64,000 bases of DNA from Micromussa lordhowensis (taxonomy: Eukaryota > Cnidaria > Anthozoa > Scleractinia > Lobophylliidae). Position numbers and translations under genes: made by a program. The notes under the pieces are model-generated. The model was given only the letters and a program-made list of their open reading frames with translations. It made no database searches and was not told the DNA's origin. The stretch lies in NCBI GenBank assembly GCA_964020085.1, contig OZ026608.1:19170444-19234443 (forward strand), given 5' to 3'. The first letter of the stretch is position 1. Each line of letters begins with the position of its first letter. Positions 34,775 through 46,508 of the stretch are shown one piece after another.

Positions 34775-36452
34775 GACAGTTGAAAAGATGCCGTATTCAT
34801 GCAAGCATTGCAACAAGTGCTTTAGCCAGTCATCACATTGCAAGTTACATGAACGAACTCACACAGGAGAGAAGCCGTATACATGCAAGTATTGTAATAA
34901 GGGCTTTAGCCTATCATCAAATTGCAAGATACACGAACGAACTCACACAGGAGTGAAGCCGTATACATGCAAGTATTGTAATAAGGGCTTTAGCCTATCA
35001 TCAAATTGCAAGATACATGAACGAACTCACACAGGAGAGAAGCCGTATACATGCAAGTATTCTAAAAAGTGCTTTAGCCTCTCATCACATTGCAAGATAC
35101 ATGAACGAACTCACATAGGAGTGAAGCCGTATACATGCAAGTATTGTAATAAGGGCTTTAGCCTATCATCAAATTGCAAGATACATGAACGAACTCACAC
35201 AGGAGTGAAGCCGTATACATGCAAGTATTGTAAAAAGGGCTTTAGCCAGTCATCACATTGCAAGGTACATGAACGAACTCACACAGGAGACAAGCCGTAT
35301 ACATGCAAGCATTGTAATAAGTGCTTTAGCCGGTCATCAAGTTACAAGCAACACGAACGAACTCACACGGGAGAGAAGCCGTATACATGCAAGTATTGTA
35401 AAAAGGGCTTTAGCCAGTCATCAAATTGCAAGATACATGAACGAACTCACACAGGAGAGAAGCCGTATACATGCAAGCATTGTAATAAGTGCTTTAGCCG
35501 GTCATCAAGTTACAAGCAACACGAACGAACTCACACGGGAGAGAAGCCGTATACATGCAAGTATTGTAAAAAGGGCTTTAGCCAGTCATCAAATTGCAAG
35601 ATACATGAACGAACTCACACGGGAGTGAAGCCGTATACATGCAAGCATTGTAATAAGGGCTTTACCCGGTCATCAGACTGCAACGGACACGAACGAACTC
35701 ACACAGGAATGAAACCATATTCATGCAAGCATTGTCAAAAGTGCTTTAGCCTGTCATCACATTGCAAGATACATGAACGAACTCACACAGGAGAGAAGCC
35801 GTATACATGCAAGCATTGTCAAAAGTGCTTTAGCCTGTCATCACATTGCAAGATACATGAACGAACTCACACAGGAGAAAAGCCGTATACATGCAAGTAT
35901 TGTAAAAAGTGCTTTTGCCACGCATCAAATTGCAAGAAACATGAACGAACTCACACAGGAGACAAGCCGTATACATGCAAGCATTGTAATAAGTGCTTTA
36001 GCCGGTCATCAAGTTACAAGCAACACGAACGAACTCACACGGGAGAGAAGCCGTATACATGCAAGTATTGTAAAAAGGGCTTTAGCCAGTCATCAAATTG
36101 CAAGATACATGAACAAACTCACACAGGAGAGAAGCCGTATACATGCAAGCATTGTAATAAGTGCTTTAGGCAATTATCAAATTGCAGGCGTCATGAACAA
36201 AAACACGTAAAAGACAGTTCGTTAAAACGCAAGCAGCATGGTCAGAACCTAAAACTTAGAATACATCTTCAGGAGCCAACAACAACTTATGCTAGCAAAG
36301 TGTCTGGTATGTTGATGTCGTCGACTGAAGAAAATTTAAGCCAAGTTGAAAGCCTGACCTGTTGGATTTGTCAGAAAGAATTTAGTAGGGAGCCATGTCT
36401 CATCCAACATTACGATGATCATATGAGATATAGCCAGACGACGCGTATGTAA
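34775..36452 (+). CDS. C2H2 zinc-finger protein, 17 tandem fingers (unit C)
   Basis: The longest paralogue: ATG 34788, 554 residues, acceptor at 34774. It has 17 fingers of 28 residues plus the atypical C-terminal finger. Its excess over A, B and E is exactly seven fingers. A finger pair (helices RSSS with YKQH, then QSSN with CKIH) occurs three times, and LSSN or LSSH fingers repeat near the start and after the middle, so growth was by internal duplication. Finger 4 has Ser for its second zinc-binding Cys (CKYSKK) and should not fold normally. Linkers vary (TGEKP, TGVKP, TGDKP, TGMKP). Position 4 of the helix is Cys in most fingers and Tyr in the YKQH ones. DNA binding is inferred from the family; targets are unknown. 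Confidence 0.85.
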
Positions 36453-37831
36453 ACCTTGCCCTTTCCTTTTTTTTTTCGTTCTTGTTTATAATAATGTTGG
36501 TTACGTTAACCACGACGTAATTCTTTTTGTTAAAGTTGGTGCTTCAGGAATGTTGTTATTCCTTGAAGTAGTCAAATTTAGTTGTTCACGAACTTTGCAA
36601 TTTTTCTGTAGTTTGAGGCGCGTAATTTCCAGAGAAGAGTTTTCGTATGTTTCCCTTTTCTGGTTGAAAACAATCGAATTTAAGTTCAAAGGATCCATCT
36701 GTTACTCTGCTTGTACAAAATGTTTTTTTTTAAGTTATAATAAACTTAATGCACAAAGGTAGATTGAGCGGTTTTCGTTTTAATGTTTTAATGAAAAGTA
36801 ATTGGTTTTCCATGAAGCACCCTACACGATTGGCGCCAAACCAATCGTGGCCACTCGCAGGCCTTTTCCCGCGCCTCGCGTCAGCTACATTTAAGGTGAT
36901 TCCTCAGTATTTCATTGCGCATCCCTACTGCAAACAATTTTTGCACCATCAGCGCGCGCACATGAGTGCGTGCAAGTACTCAACCTAAGAGATTTCCCTC
37001 AAGCTAAGCTCAACCAAGAAATAAATGCTCGTTTTCTCTTAAACGAGGACGGTGACCTATAATTTTTTCTTGCATAATTTTGGTGTACAAATTATCCTTA
37101 AAAACTTAACACAAAAATTGTTCGTGAGGAAGAAAAGATATAGCTAAAAGACTGCACAAAATCGTCGCTCGAGGATGTTCGAAAACAACGATTCGAAGAA
37201 CGTTTTGAGCCAATGTCTTTAAGAAAAGTGTGATAAATTTCATAAATTATACATCACAGTGTTCTATGCGCCCAGGAATTTCTACCTATAAAGTATTGAT
37301 CTAATAACCTTTAAAGTGCAACTAACTCCCAAAGTTTTGTTCGCTTATATAAATCTCCTTATTTTTCGGATCAACACTGGGAAAAAATTGTCGTTGTTGT
37401 TATTTTGGTTAATCTTAATCTTAGCCCTTTCCGCGGCTATGGCCGAGCAGTAGCGAAGAATGGGGCGAGTTAGCCTGTGACGTCATCGAAGGACCAACAA
37501 TGTTTTGCTTCTAAGGAAAATGTATGAGGACATGCGACAGTGTGATTCAAAATCGTTGCAGAATGCAAAGAAGATGTGTTTTTTGAGGGATTCGCAGTAC
37601 AGCATTCTTGTGAGAGAGCAATCATCGTCATTCAACACCTATACACCTTATTCACTAATGGCCGCCAACCTGAGACGAACGCGCGGCCAAATATGGAATC
37701 GAGGCGCTTTGGGATAAAAATTTGTTTTCGTGCAAACTTTGGCCAATTAACTGGCCAGCTTACGTAGATATCGGTCATATAAAAGCGATTTCTTTAATGC
37801 GAGAGTTTCCTGACTGCTATTTTCATTGGGG

Positions 37832-39285
37832 ATGAGTTCGAGTTCAAATATTAATTGCTGTGTTCCTCTTTGCAACCAGAGAGGAACCGTGGACGCCAAT
37901 GGAAAGAGAGTCGGCTTCTTCAATTTTTCGAAAGATCCAAACCTTCGAGCTCAATGGTTGCAGAAGATTCGAAGAGACCTTAGAACGAAATTCAAACTGA
38001 CGGAAATTACAAAAGTTTGCTCACTGCATTTTCGTGAAAGCGAAATCAAAAATGAAAGAAGATGAGTGTAGACATCACCGCAGTTCCTTCGAACTTTGCA
38101 TGGCGCACTTCACCGCGAAAGAGACCGCCGCCGTCTGCAAGAGTATTTTCACCGAAGAAGAGCAAGCGAAGACTGAGAGAATCATTCACGGAAGAATCAG
38201 TCACGGTAAGAAGCGAGAGGAAAGAGTAAACTGCGCGGTTAGATGAGGAAGTATCAATTTTATAAGAGAAACTAGGAAATACAGAAGCCCAATTGAGAAA
38301 TGCCCAGGCAGAAAAAGCGTCAACTCGAGGAGAACGGAGAATTAAAGTCACACATGTTTTGTATAGATAATCTGTCTGAAGATGAATCTATTTCGTTTTA
38401 CACTGGGTTTCCAAACTTGCAGACATTCCAGGCCACGCTGGTATACTTAAACCCAGGGGAAAACGGATAAAACATCCGCTACTGGCGTTCGACCAACAAA
38501 AAGGTCCAGGCACATCATTACGATGGGGACAATTAGAAAAACAAACCTGGGCGAAAGAGAACTCTGAAACCAGAAGATGAATTTTTTTAGTCATGTGCCG
38601 ATTGCGACAAGAGTTTAATGAGGCACATTTGGCAATTTTATTTGGCATCTCCCAGCCAACAGTCAACAGGATTTTTGTTTCCTGGATCAACTTTATGTAT
38701 CTTCGTTTTGGCACTATAAATATTTGGCCCAACCAAGAGGAAGTTGATAAATCTATGCCTGAAGATTTCAAGTCTAAATATCCCAAGACACGAGTTATCC
38801 TTGACTGCACAGAGATAAAATGCCAAATACCAAGCAGCCTGCTCCTGAACAGCAGATTATTCAGTTCATACAAGAATCACACCACTCTGAAAGGACTTAT
38901 TGGAATAGCCGCCTTTCAGGGGCAATAACTTTTATAAGTGAGTTTTACGCTGACAGCATCTCGGACAGAGAGATTGTTGAAAGGGGTGGCATCCTAGACT
39001 TACCGTTTAATGAAGGTGACGACGTAATGGCCGACAAAGGTTTCACAATCGAGGACCTACTCCCTCTTGGAGTCTCTTTGAATATTCCCCTATTTCTTGG
39101 GCAATCTCAGCAAATGCCAGTCGAAGATGTGGTTAAAACACAAGTCATTGCTTCCTTACGAATCCACGTAGAGAAAGCTATTATCAAAATAAAAAATTTC
39201 CATATTTGGGACAGAATAACACAGTTAACTTCTATTCCTCTAGTCAATCAAATGTGGACTGTCTGTAGTTTCTTATGAACGTTCA
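37832..39285 (+). pseudogene. ISL2EU-type transposase, unit D (same lesions as unit C)
   Basis: The sequence follows unit C at a constant offset of about 16,125 bp and carries its lesions: linker deletion near 38050, lost intron acceptor, and a frameshift inside the DDE core near 38910. A further TAA near 38226 is private to this copy. Catalytic Asp (LDCTEI, MADKGF) and Glu (HVEKAI) codons remain but in separate frames. Confidence 0.85.
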
Positions 39286-39669
39286 GGATCCCATTTTATC
39301 TGAATAATAATCTGAGGACTCACGACATAATCACAAACACTGGCTACTCGAAGTTAAAATTTTTCATCGTTTTTTTTTTTAGTCTCTGAACAATCTTGTT
39401 GCAGTTACAAAAATATGACTAAATATCAGTTGTATCAGTTGCCCTTTTCTTGTCTACATTAAATAATTATTACTTCCTGTTGATTGTATAGGCTCGTGTT
39501 AAACATATAAAGGTTTTGTTAGCATAACAACATCATTAGCAACAACATTATTTTCGTCAACCGACATATACGCCTGTGGTTTGATGCATGGGGGATGTAT
39601 GCTCGTGAAACCCCAAGAAAAAACCTCCATCAAGCCCAATACATGCATAAGTGTACATAACATTGGGGC

Positions 39670-40350
39670 TTACAAGGCTTCAAGAATGGCAAAATCAATG
39701 AAATGGTCATAATAGTAAAAAAGTAGCTTGCCTTCCAGTTCATGCCCGTACCGGGGATCCCAGGGGATTCTTTCTAACTGACATTCCCTTCTTAGTGTAC
39801 ACCACAAAATCACACCACTTGGTACCCGTAATTCCCATATTTGACCTTGTACCTGTGCATAATAGGGAAGGGAAAGTTTTAGTTTACACTGTCCATCAAC
39901 GTTTTCACAGCAGAAGTTGCTGTCTGAGAAAGCTTCTAGTGGCGTTACAAGAAACTTCGTCTCAGGACATTTTACTTCGAGTAATCCAAACAGTTCTTTG
40001 CAACCTGGATCGATGACTTTCCCGTCAGGCGTCCAGGCCAGGGTTAGTTCTTTTTGGGACACAACAAGGCCACATTTATAAACGTCAACTGGAATTGATC
40101 TATTGTTCATATGCTTCATGTAGGCATGTATTGCTTCTGGCTCGTACTTAATCCCGTGGCTTGTATGCCTTGAAGTGAAAGCTTTGGGATGTATAAGAGT
40201 GTTAGCAAAATTTTGATGGTTTCTTTGTCGGTGAGAAATTAAGTAAAAATTTGAAGCTGTAAACCGGAATCGACGTTGGGATCTCCACAGCTCACTACTG
40301 GCTTGATCTTTTGTGGCGCCCTCTAAAGCTTTCACAAACCGTATGCGCAA
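39670..40350 (-). CDS. YqaJ-type nuclease of ISL2EU element, unit D (open, scrambled segment as in C)
   Basis: 226 codons, differing from the unit C protein at only two residues that I noticed: Pro for Ser in NRSIPV and Cys for Phe in VYKCGL. Both changes match units E and F, so C carries the derived states. It has the same pair of compensating insertions behind QVQGQ. The catalytic Asp and E-x-K are present. Confidence 0.75.
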   Translation of the reverse strand: MRIRFVKALEGATKDQASSELWRSQRRFRFTASNFYLISHRQRNHQNFANTLIHPKAFTSRHTSHGIKYEPEAIHAYMKHMNNRSIPVDVYKCGLVVSQKELTLAWTPDGKVIDPGCKELFGLLEVKCPETKFLVTPLEAFSDSNFCCENVDGQCKLKLSLPYYAQVQGQIWELRVPSGVILWCTLRRECQLERIPWDPRYGHELEGKLLFYYYDHFIDFAILEAL

Positions 40351-40505
40351 AAGTGATTTTTACGATAACTGCAGAAATTCTCGCGTGCTCATTGGCTAAT
40401 TTTTATCGTCAATATGCGGACAGACACATGAATTTGAAATTCGTGCGACGCGTCAGCGAGCGAGAGCGGGCAATTCGACCATTTGTTATCGTAAAAAACA
40501 AATTG

Positions 40506-40677
40506 ACATCAGTTTTTAATGAGTCTGTCCTGTTATTGACAATGAATTTCGTCATCACATTGTCAAAGTAGTCTGCGGATCCACTCGGCTATCGCCTCGT
40601 GGATCCACAGCTACTTTGACAATGTGATGACGAAATTTATGATCAATAACAGGACAGACGCATGAAAAAACTGACGT
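40506..40677. repeat. Foldback, unit D copy with complete centre
   Basis: Arms 40506-40571 and 40611-40677. The centre GGATCCAC-TCGGCTATCGCCTC-GTGGATCC continues the palindrome almost to the middle. Unit C has lost this centre. Confidence 0.75.
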
Positions 40678-43319
40678 CAATTTGTTAAATAACCAATTAA
40701 GGTGGCTAAACACAATTTTCGATCCCTGTGTTTCATTTACCTTTTTCTCTAAAACCCTTAATCCTTTGGTCGCTAAAAATGGCAGAAAGCAAGGTAACAA
40801 CATACACCTCGGTTTAGCTGACGAATGTGCCGTTGTCATGGCAACATGAATAACTATAAACAAGTTTTTTAAAATCGATTTTGTTGATTTGCAATTCCTC
40901 CAGAGCAGGTTATGTTGCCACTTGATGGGGTTACCGGTTTTCCTTCCTCCACAAAAACTAACATCTCTAAACTCCAATTCGACCAGGATAGAGGACCCAC
41001 TTCCTCACTAAATATTGTAATATTTGTTTATTTATTTTTTTCCCTGCTTTCCCTGGGATCAGCAAATTAGACTAGCGTGGTTCTCGGTAGACTGCGTCGA
41101 GGGGATTTTAGCTGATTTTGTGTCACATCCGGCTCGGAAAGAATGTACATACCCAGTCCTCACCTTGAAATTCTACGGTTGAGAGACTGGGATCTAGTAT
41201 AATCACCGTAATGGCGGCCTAAATGTGAGTCGAAGATCTCGTCGCTGGCTTATAAAGGTAAGAGAGTCTATAAGAATTCCTTTTCCATGTCTATCTAAGT
41301 TAAAGAACACGTCGTGACTTCTTTTCATCCCATGGAATATAGAAATGAAGAGTCTGTGTTTTATAATGAAGAAATTTACCATAAACTGCCTCTCTTAGCC
41401 CTGAGCTTATACAACCTCGTAAGGGTTTTTAGATGGGCTTATAAGCGGAGGGGTTTATACCCGAGTGGGCTTATTTCAAAACAAACTATAGCTGTGTTGC
41501 TTGAAATAGGTTTCAGCTACTGGTTGCAGAATACCCGGCCCAGCCATTTACATGCGTCGGTGTGCTTTGAAGAACGAGGTATATAACAATAGTTGCTATT
41601 CTTATCCAATGAAATGCAAATAAGTTGGCCTGGTATTCTGCAATCTAGCCACTGGTTTTTACCGAAGCTTTTAATAAAACATAATCATCAAACGAAATCA
41701 AGTCAAGGAAAGCTTAAGGCTAGGGGAACTTATGTCCGGGGGAGGGGAGAGGGTTATAACTGGATGAATTTTTTGGTTTACAAGTAGATGGGCCTTGAAC
41801 CTGCGTGGAGGGTTATAAGTGGCAATTTGCGGTATACCATAGATGGTTCTTCGTGCTTGACGTAGACCCTACAGTGTAGGCCTCTTTATTTTCTATCATT
41901 GTTTTCCCATGATTCAAGGGATTAAAACTAGCAGTGATCATGACTTACAAAAGTATGATGGTCTTAAGGAATGAGTATTGAATTGTCGTAGTTACTACTG
42001 ATTTTATTTTATTTATGATGTCAACTAGTCAGTGTAAATTGCAGACTGTAGACTGCAGAGTACAGACTGGGGGTAACACGTAACAATTTATTATTCACCG
42101 AAGGGAAAGTGTATATCCCCCGAGAGTAAGTTGAGGGGAATATTCACTCACCAATATTCACAAGTCTGAGGTAAATAATTGTTTTAGTATAATTACTCAC
42201 GTAAGCAAAGGACCAGTGGTTAATTTACATATGTAAAGTCTGGCTGATAAGTACAAGGATTCAATAAAAGCATTTTCTACACTGGAATGCATTGCAACTC
42301 AGGATATAAGTGTAAACTGCACTTGTAGCCTTACAATTGTAAACTAACAGTGATAAAGAACTACGAATCACTAAGTTTAATAAAGAATTACAAAAGTGAC
42401 AACTAAAACAACAAGCTTTAGTACGATATTCTTAAGGAATGTCTTTTAAATACATTCAGAAAATGTGTTGAATTGTGGTAGTTACTATTGATTTTATTTC
42501 ATTTATAAAAATGTCACCTGCATGGTCGGTGTAACATACAGACTGCGGACTACAGACAGACTATGGACTGCAGACTAGGAACCAGGGGTAAAATGCAGTG
42601 TTATTTCCATTATCAAGAGCTAACCATAAACAGGTGAAACAAGCCGTTATTCAAGCTAATAAGAGTGAAATTCTCCACTCTGGGTAGCCTGAATTGCAAC
42701 ACCATTACTCTGAATATTATGCAGGTTAGCCTAAATAACACTTTGCTTGGTCTGTTTACAGTTGATGTTCAATAATGGAAATGGAATAATGGAAATGGTA
42801 ATGTAAAGCAGTTTCAAAGTCTAGAATTGGCAGTCTCATTTTACCCTCAGCAGTCTGGAGTGTCCACGGTCTGCATGTTACATTGACTGAGATAAAAATG
42901 TAAAAGTGCTCCCACTAGTTTAAACAGCGTGCTCTTTGAGAGTACAATACACACAGCTTATGTCATCATCAGCCATTTCTGTGTATGTGCAGTTAAGGTG
43001 ATTACAAAGCTCAATTTTTTCCCAAGTCCAAAAACGAATTTTCGTAACTAAAACAACATACCTCTGCCGCAGAATTAACAATTAGACCCCAAGTGGTGTT
43101 TATTTTTCTTGACGGAACTCTGATGCTTTTTTAGAAAGAGCTGGCAAACCAAAACACCAAGTTTATAAACCATGACATCATAACTGAGAACATGACCTCA
43201 TTAAAGACCTAAGATTAAGACCCGTTTGAAACCAATTTCTGAGAAACAATTTCAGCTTTATTATAAAGCAAAATACAAAAAGGCCTTGATCGCACCTATT
43301 TTTTTGTAATACCCTCAAC
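40678..43319 (+). repeat. Unit D spacer
   Basis: Transposon 3' flank, exon block (donor G at 41258), TTATAAGCGG block and CAGACT block, as in C, up to the LINE junction near 43319. No gene is supported. Confidence 0.5.
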
Positions 43320-43524
43320 TCTCCTGAGAGTTTTCTCTCTTATTTTAATGATACGGTTGAACGGTTTAACGCCTCTAACAAACCTGTTTACATTGCTGGC
43401 GACTTCAACATTGACCTCCTTAAATCTGAAAGCTGCAATTATGCGCATAATTTTTTACTCTCGTTACAGAGCTATTCTTTAATTCATAACACGCGCGATT
43501 ACTTTCCGGCGACTATCCCGAGGC

Positions 43525-43599
43525 ATGCTAAAATATCCCAAGCTAGCACTACAATAACAATAAATGTTATTGTAGAGCTAGCTCGGGATATTTTAGCAT
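43525..43599. repeat. Hairpin within the LINE
   Basis: Arms 43525-43558 and 43566-43599 pair over 34 bases with three mismatches around a 7-base loop. Outward, TACTTTCCG and its complement CGGAAAGTC also pair, so part of the endonuclease sequence has been copied in inverted orientation. Confidence 0.65.
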
Positions 43600-44540
43600 C
43601 CTTCGGAAAGTCATCGAGCGTGATACGAATTCATGATATACAGAAATGTACAGTAGCATGGTGATTCGAGACAAAAGAAAATTATAATGAAGACAACAAA
43701 CAACGTGAGTGAAAACAAGCGCAATATTTTCCTGAGTTGACGCTGAAAATTAGCAGTCTTAAAGTGTTTCAATTTATTTGAAACTCCGGTATTACGTTAA
43801 ATATGGATTAATCCTATTGAGGGCCAAGTATAAAAGAAATTCATCGAGTGGTTTTTAATTCCCACCCAATTTAAGAATTTTAGGGGCAATTTTTGATAGA
43901 ATGCAAAATAACGGCCTACACCAGTTGATATTCACGCCAATGTTTCTGAATGTCAAAAGAAGCGATTTCTCTGAGATTTTTACTCGAGGTAATTATATGT
44001 TAGGAGATTCATTTAAGACCAGAATGCCATTTAGTGAAGTCTTGTGGACATACTTTGCAATAACATTTAAAACAGCTTTGCTTTTGTTGCATTTTGACAC
44101 CTTAAAAATTCACTCGTAATTTTCTCGAAAACGAGCTAAAACGCTCTTATAGATTTTTTTGCAATTTTGCCAACGTTGAGGCAGCTATGTCAGGTCCGAG
44201 ATCCCGACGTCGTATTTTCGAATTTATGTCTGGTGGAAAGTTATTCGGTCTTATGTAAAATGGGGCATGACGTCATTTCGTTGCTATGGTAACTCAGATC
44301 TTGGTGAAATGTACCCAATTTGAAACTTTCATTTTTCTCTAGCACACCACTAACGTTTGATTTTCTGTTGGACTGATAATGGTGGTGCCCTAGTCGCTCA
44401 AAGTTGAACGGTATCTTGACTCAAAAATCCGATCGAGCCACCTTAATCCATGATCCGATGAAATTATCCTCTATCCTGAACAAACACTTCGCTTCCTGTG
44501 GATCAACTTTGGCTGCTAAACTACCCCACTCGGAACGCCA

Positions 44541-46142
44541 TTGGAACGTCCAGTGGAATCGGAAATATCGCTATTATCTTTGAACAAGTCTCGTGGAGTT
44601 TATTCGTGCCCTGTTAACATTTTGAAAGTTGCTAAAAGTTTTGTTAGTCAACCTCTAATGGAAATAATGAATACTTCGATCCTTGAGGGAACCTTTCCTA
44701 AGAAATTAAAGCTAGCTAAGGTGGTCCCTGTCTTCAAGAGTGGTCAGGATATCGACCCCAATAATTATCGTCCTATATCCTTGCTCTCTATATTCAATAG
44801 AATCTTTGAAAGACTAATGTACAAACGCTTAAAATCGTTCTTTGAAATAAATGGTCTGTTTTATGAGTCACAGTACGGTTTTAGAGAGAAACACTCCACA
44901 CAGCATGGGTTAATTGATATAGCTAATAGGATCCAAAACAATATGGACAAAGGGTTGTTCTCCTGTGGAGTGTTTATCGATCTAAAAAAGGCGTTTGATA
45001 CGGTCAATCATGACATTTTGTTAGATAAGTTGTACCGCTATAGAATCAGAGGAATTATTCGTGAATGGTTCTCATCCTATCTTAAGGGAAGATCTCAAGT
45101 AACCCAAATCGGTGAGCATGTCTCGACTAAGGAACTAAATCCCTGTGGTGTCCCCCAGAGATCTGTGTTGGGTCCTCTCCTATTTCTTATATATATATTA
45201 ATGATATTCATAAATCCTCGGATAAATTAATTTTTTTTTGTTTTTGCGGACGATACCACTCTCCTATTTGCCCATAAAAATTTAAAAGTACTCGAGCAAG
45301 TAGTTAATTCTGAGCTGAGTAAAGTTTCAGAATGGTTGGTTGTAAACAAGCTTAGTCTAAATATTAAGAAATCCAATTATGTTATCTTTTGTCCAAGCCA
45401 GAAGAAGTTTAATATAGAAATTAGTATCAAAATGTATGATCACAGTGCTAATGGGTTCTGTTGTCTAGAACGTAAAGATTTTCTCAAATTTCTGGGAATC
45501 CTTATTGATTGTAACCTTAAATGGAAGCACCATATCGACTTTATCTCGCTGAAAATAAGTAAAACTATTGGAATTCTAGCCAGACTAAGACATTTTGTTC
45601 CAACTGAAACTCTTTTAATGATTTATCGCTCGCTTATTATGCCATATTTATCCTACGGGATTTGTGTTTGGGGTCGCGCACCCAAGTCGTACATTAGCAA
45701 GTTACTTGTCCTCCAGAAACGTGCTCTGCGTCTGATTTATTTTGCTCAGGGATACTCATGCTCTTCCGCTTTTTATTAAGTCAAAGATCTTACCTGTTAA
45801 TATGATCTCTTTTGACACGGTTGCGAATCTCATGCATGATATTTGGAAAGGACTAGCCCCTTCTCCTATAAGAGCTCTTTTCACGAAGTCAAAAGAAATT
45901 CACGGGTACAACACAAGGCATGCCGCTAACGGTAATTATATTCGGAAAGAGGTTTAGTTGGAAATCTTCAGACGTTCTTTTTCAAGAACTGGAGCAATGT
46001 TATGGAATCAAATTTCTCCAAATTGGAGAGATATATCTAAACCAACCTTTAAGAAAAAAAATCCCCAGTTTCTATTTCAGGCTCTTTCAGATAGGGATGA
46101 CTATGTTGAAGTCGACACCCTAATTAAAATTCTTAAATTGTA
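44541..46142 (+). pseudogene. LINE reverse transcriptase remnant
   Basis: Finger, palm and thumb motifs are present in three frames. Blocks 1-5 end with GVPQRSVLGPLLF (Arg where Gly is usual) in 44541-45230, FADD and the following core run to about 45770, and the C-terminal region continues in another frame. It would make cDNA at a nicked target site; as it stands it cannot. Confidence 0.8.
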
Positions 46143-46180
46143 GTGCCTAATATATTCATATATACTAATCGTCTTACCTC

Positions 46181-46508
46181 TAGTGGCTAGTTCGTGCTCT
46201 ACTTAAAAGTGCTCTTCTTAAAAGGGTTTACTTATGCAGACCACTTGTTTTTAAATTTGGCGAAAAAATAAGCAAGAAAGCGGCGTTTTACCTTAGCTTA
46301 AAATTACTCATGCCCCTTCCCCCACATGAGAGCCCTGAGGCATACTAAGAAGGATTTTTACGGCCATGAAGGCTTACAATCCAAAAATGGCTAGGAACGC
46401 TCTGAAAACATGTAAATCGAATGAATTAAGTCGGGTATGCAATGGGCTAACCTGTTAAATAACAACCTAATGTGATATTTTCTTTTTCTCTTTCATCCAT
46501 ATTGACAG
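46181..46508 (+). repeat. Finger-gene upstream block, unit D
   Basis: Same block as 8846-9168 in A: the ATGCCCCTTCCCCCACATGAG region, a 31-codon frame from an ATG near 46363, and the acceptor at 46508. Regulatory or leader sequence is likely. Confidence 0.4.

Larger units (their letters stand above)
20767..36892 (+). repeat. Tandem unit C (with 6.2-kb Kolobok-like insertion)
   Basis: The order is leader, transposase pseudogene, nuclease, foldback, putative exon block, spacer, Kolobok-like element, finger gene. The first 5.7 kb (to about 26210) is nearly identical to unit D 36605-42350. Without the insertion the unit is 9.9 kb. Confidence 0.85.
43320..46180 (+). mobile_element. Decayed LINE (CR1/L2/Jockey-like), unit D
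   Basis: Begins with the end of an endonuclease domain (43322-43545, motif VYIAGDFNIDLL). A 0.9-kb stretch of unclear origin (43525-44445) follows, starting with a strong hairpin and ending CCACCTTAA. Reverse transcriptase runs from about 44450: NYRPISLL, FIDLKKAFDTVNHD, GVPQ-x-SVLGPLLF, then FADDTT after a frameshift. A C-terminal part follows to 46142. A frame break near 45195 lies in an AT repeat, and another lies near 45755. It shares its 3' junction with the fragment at 8590-8845. Confidence 0.8.

Noticed and set aside
34788..36452. PRDM9 or KRAB zinc-finger orthologue
   Set aside because: Only the finger array is similar in style; no SET, KRAB or SSXRD domain can be seen near any unit.
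38388..38873. 161-codon minus-strand frame opposite the unit D transposase (also 22272-22748 in C)
   Set aside because: Antisense shadow of the transposase catalytic and HTH regions.
44220..44445. Kolobok-type miniature element ending CCACCTTAA inside the LINE
   Set aside because: One end resembles such elements, but I could not find a matching other end, so it is not called.
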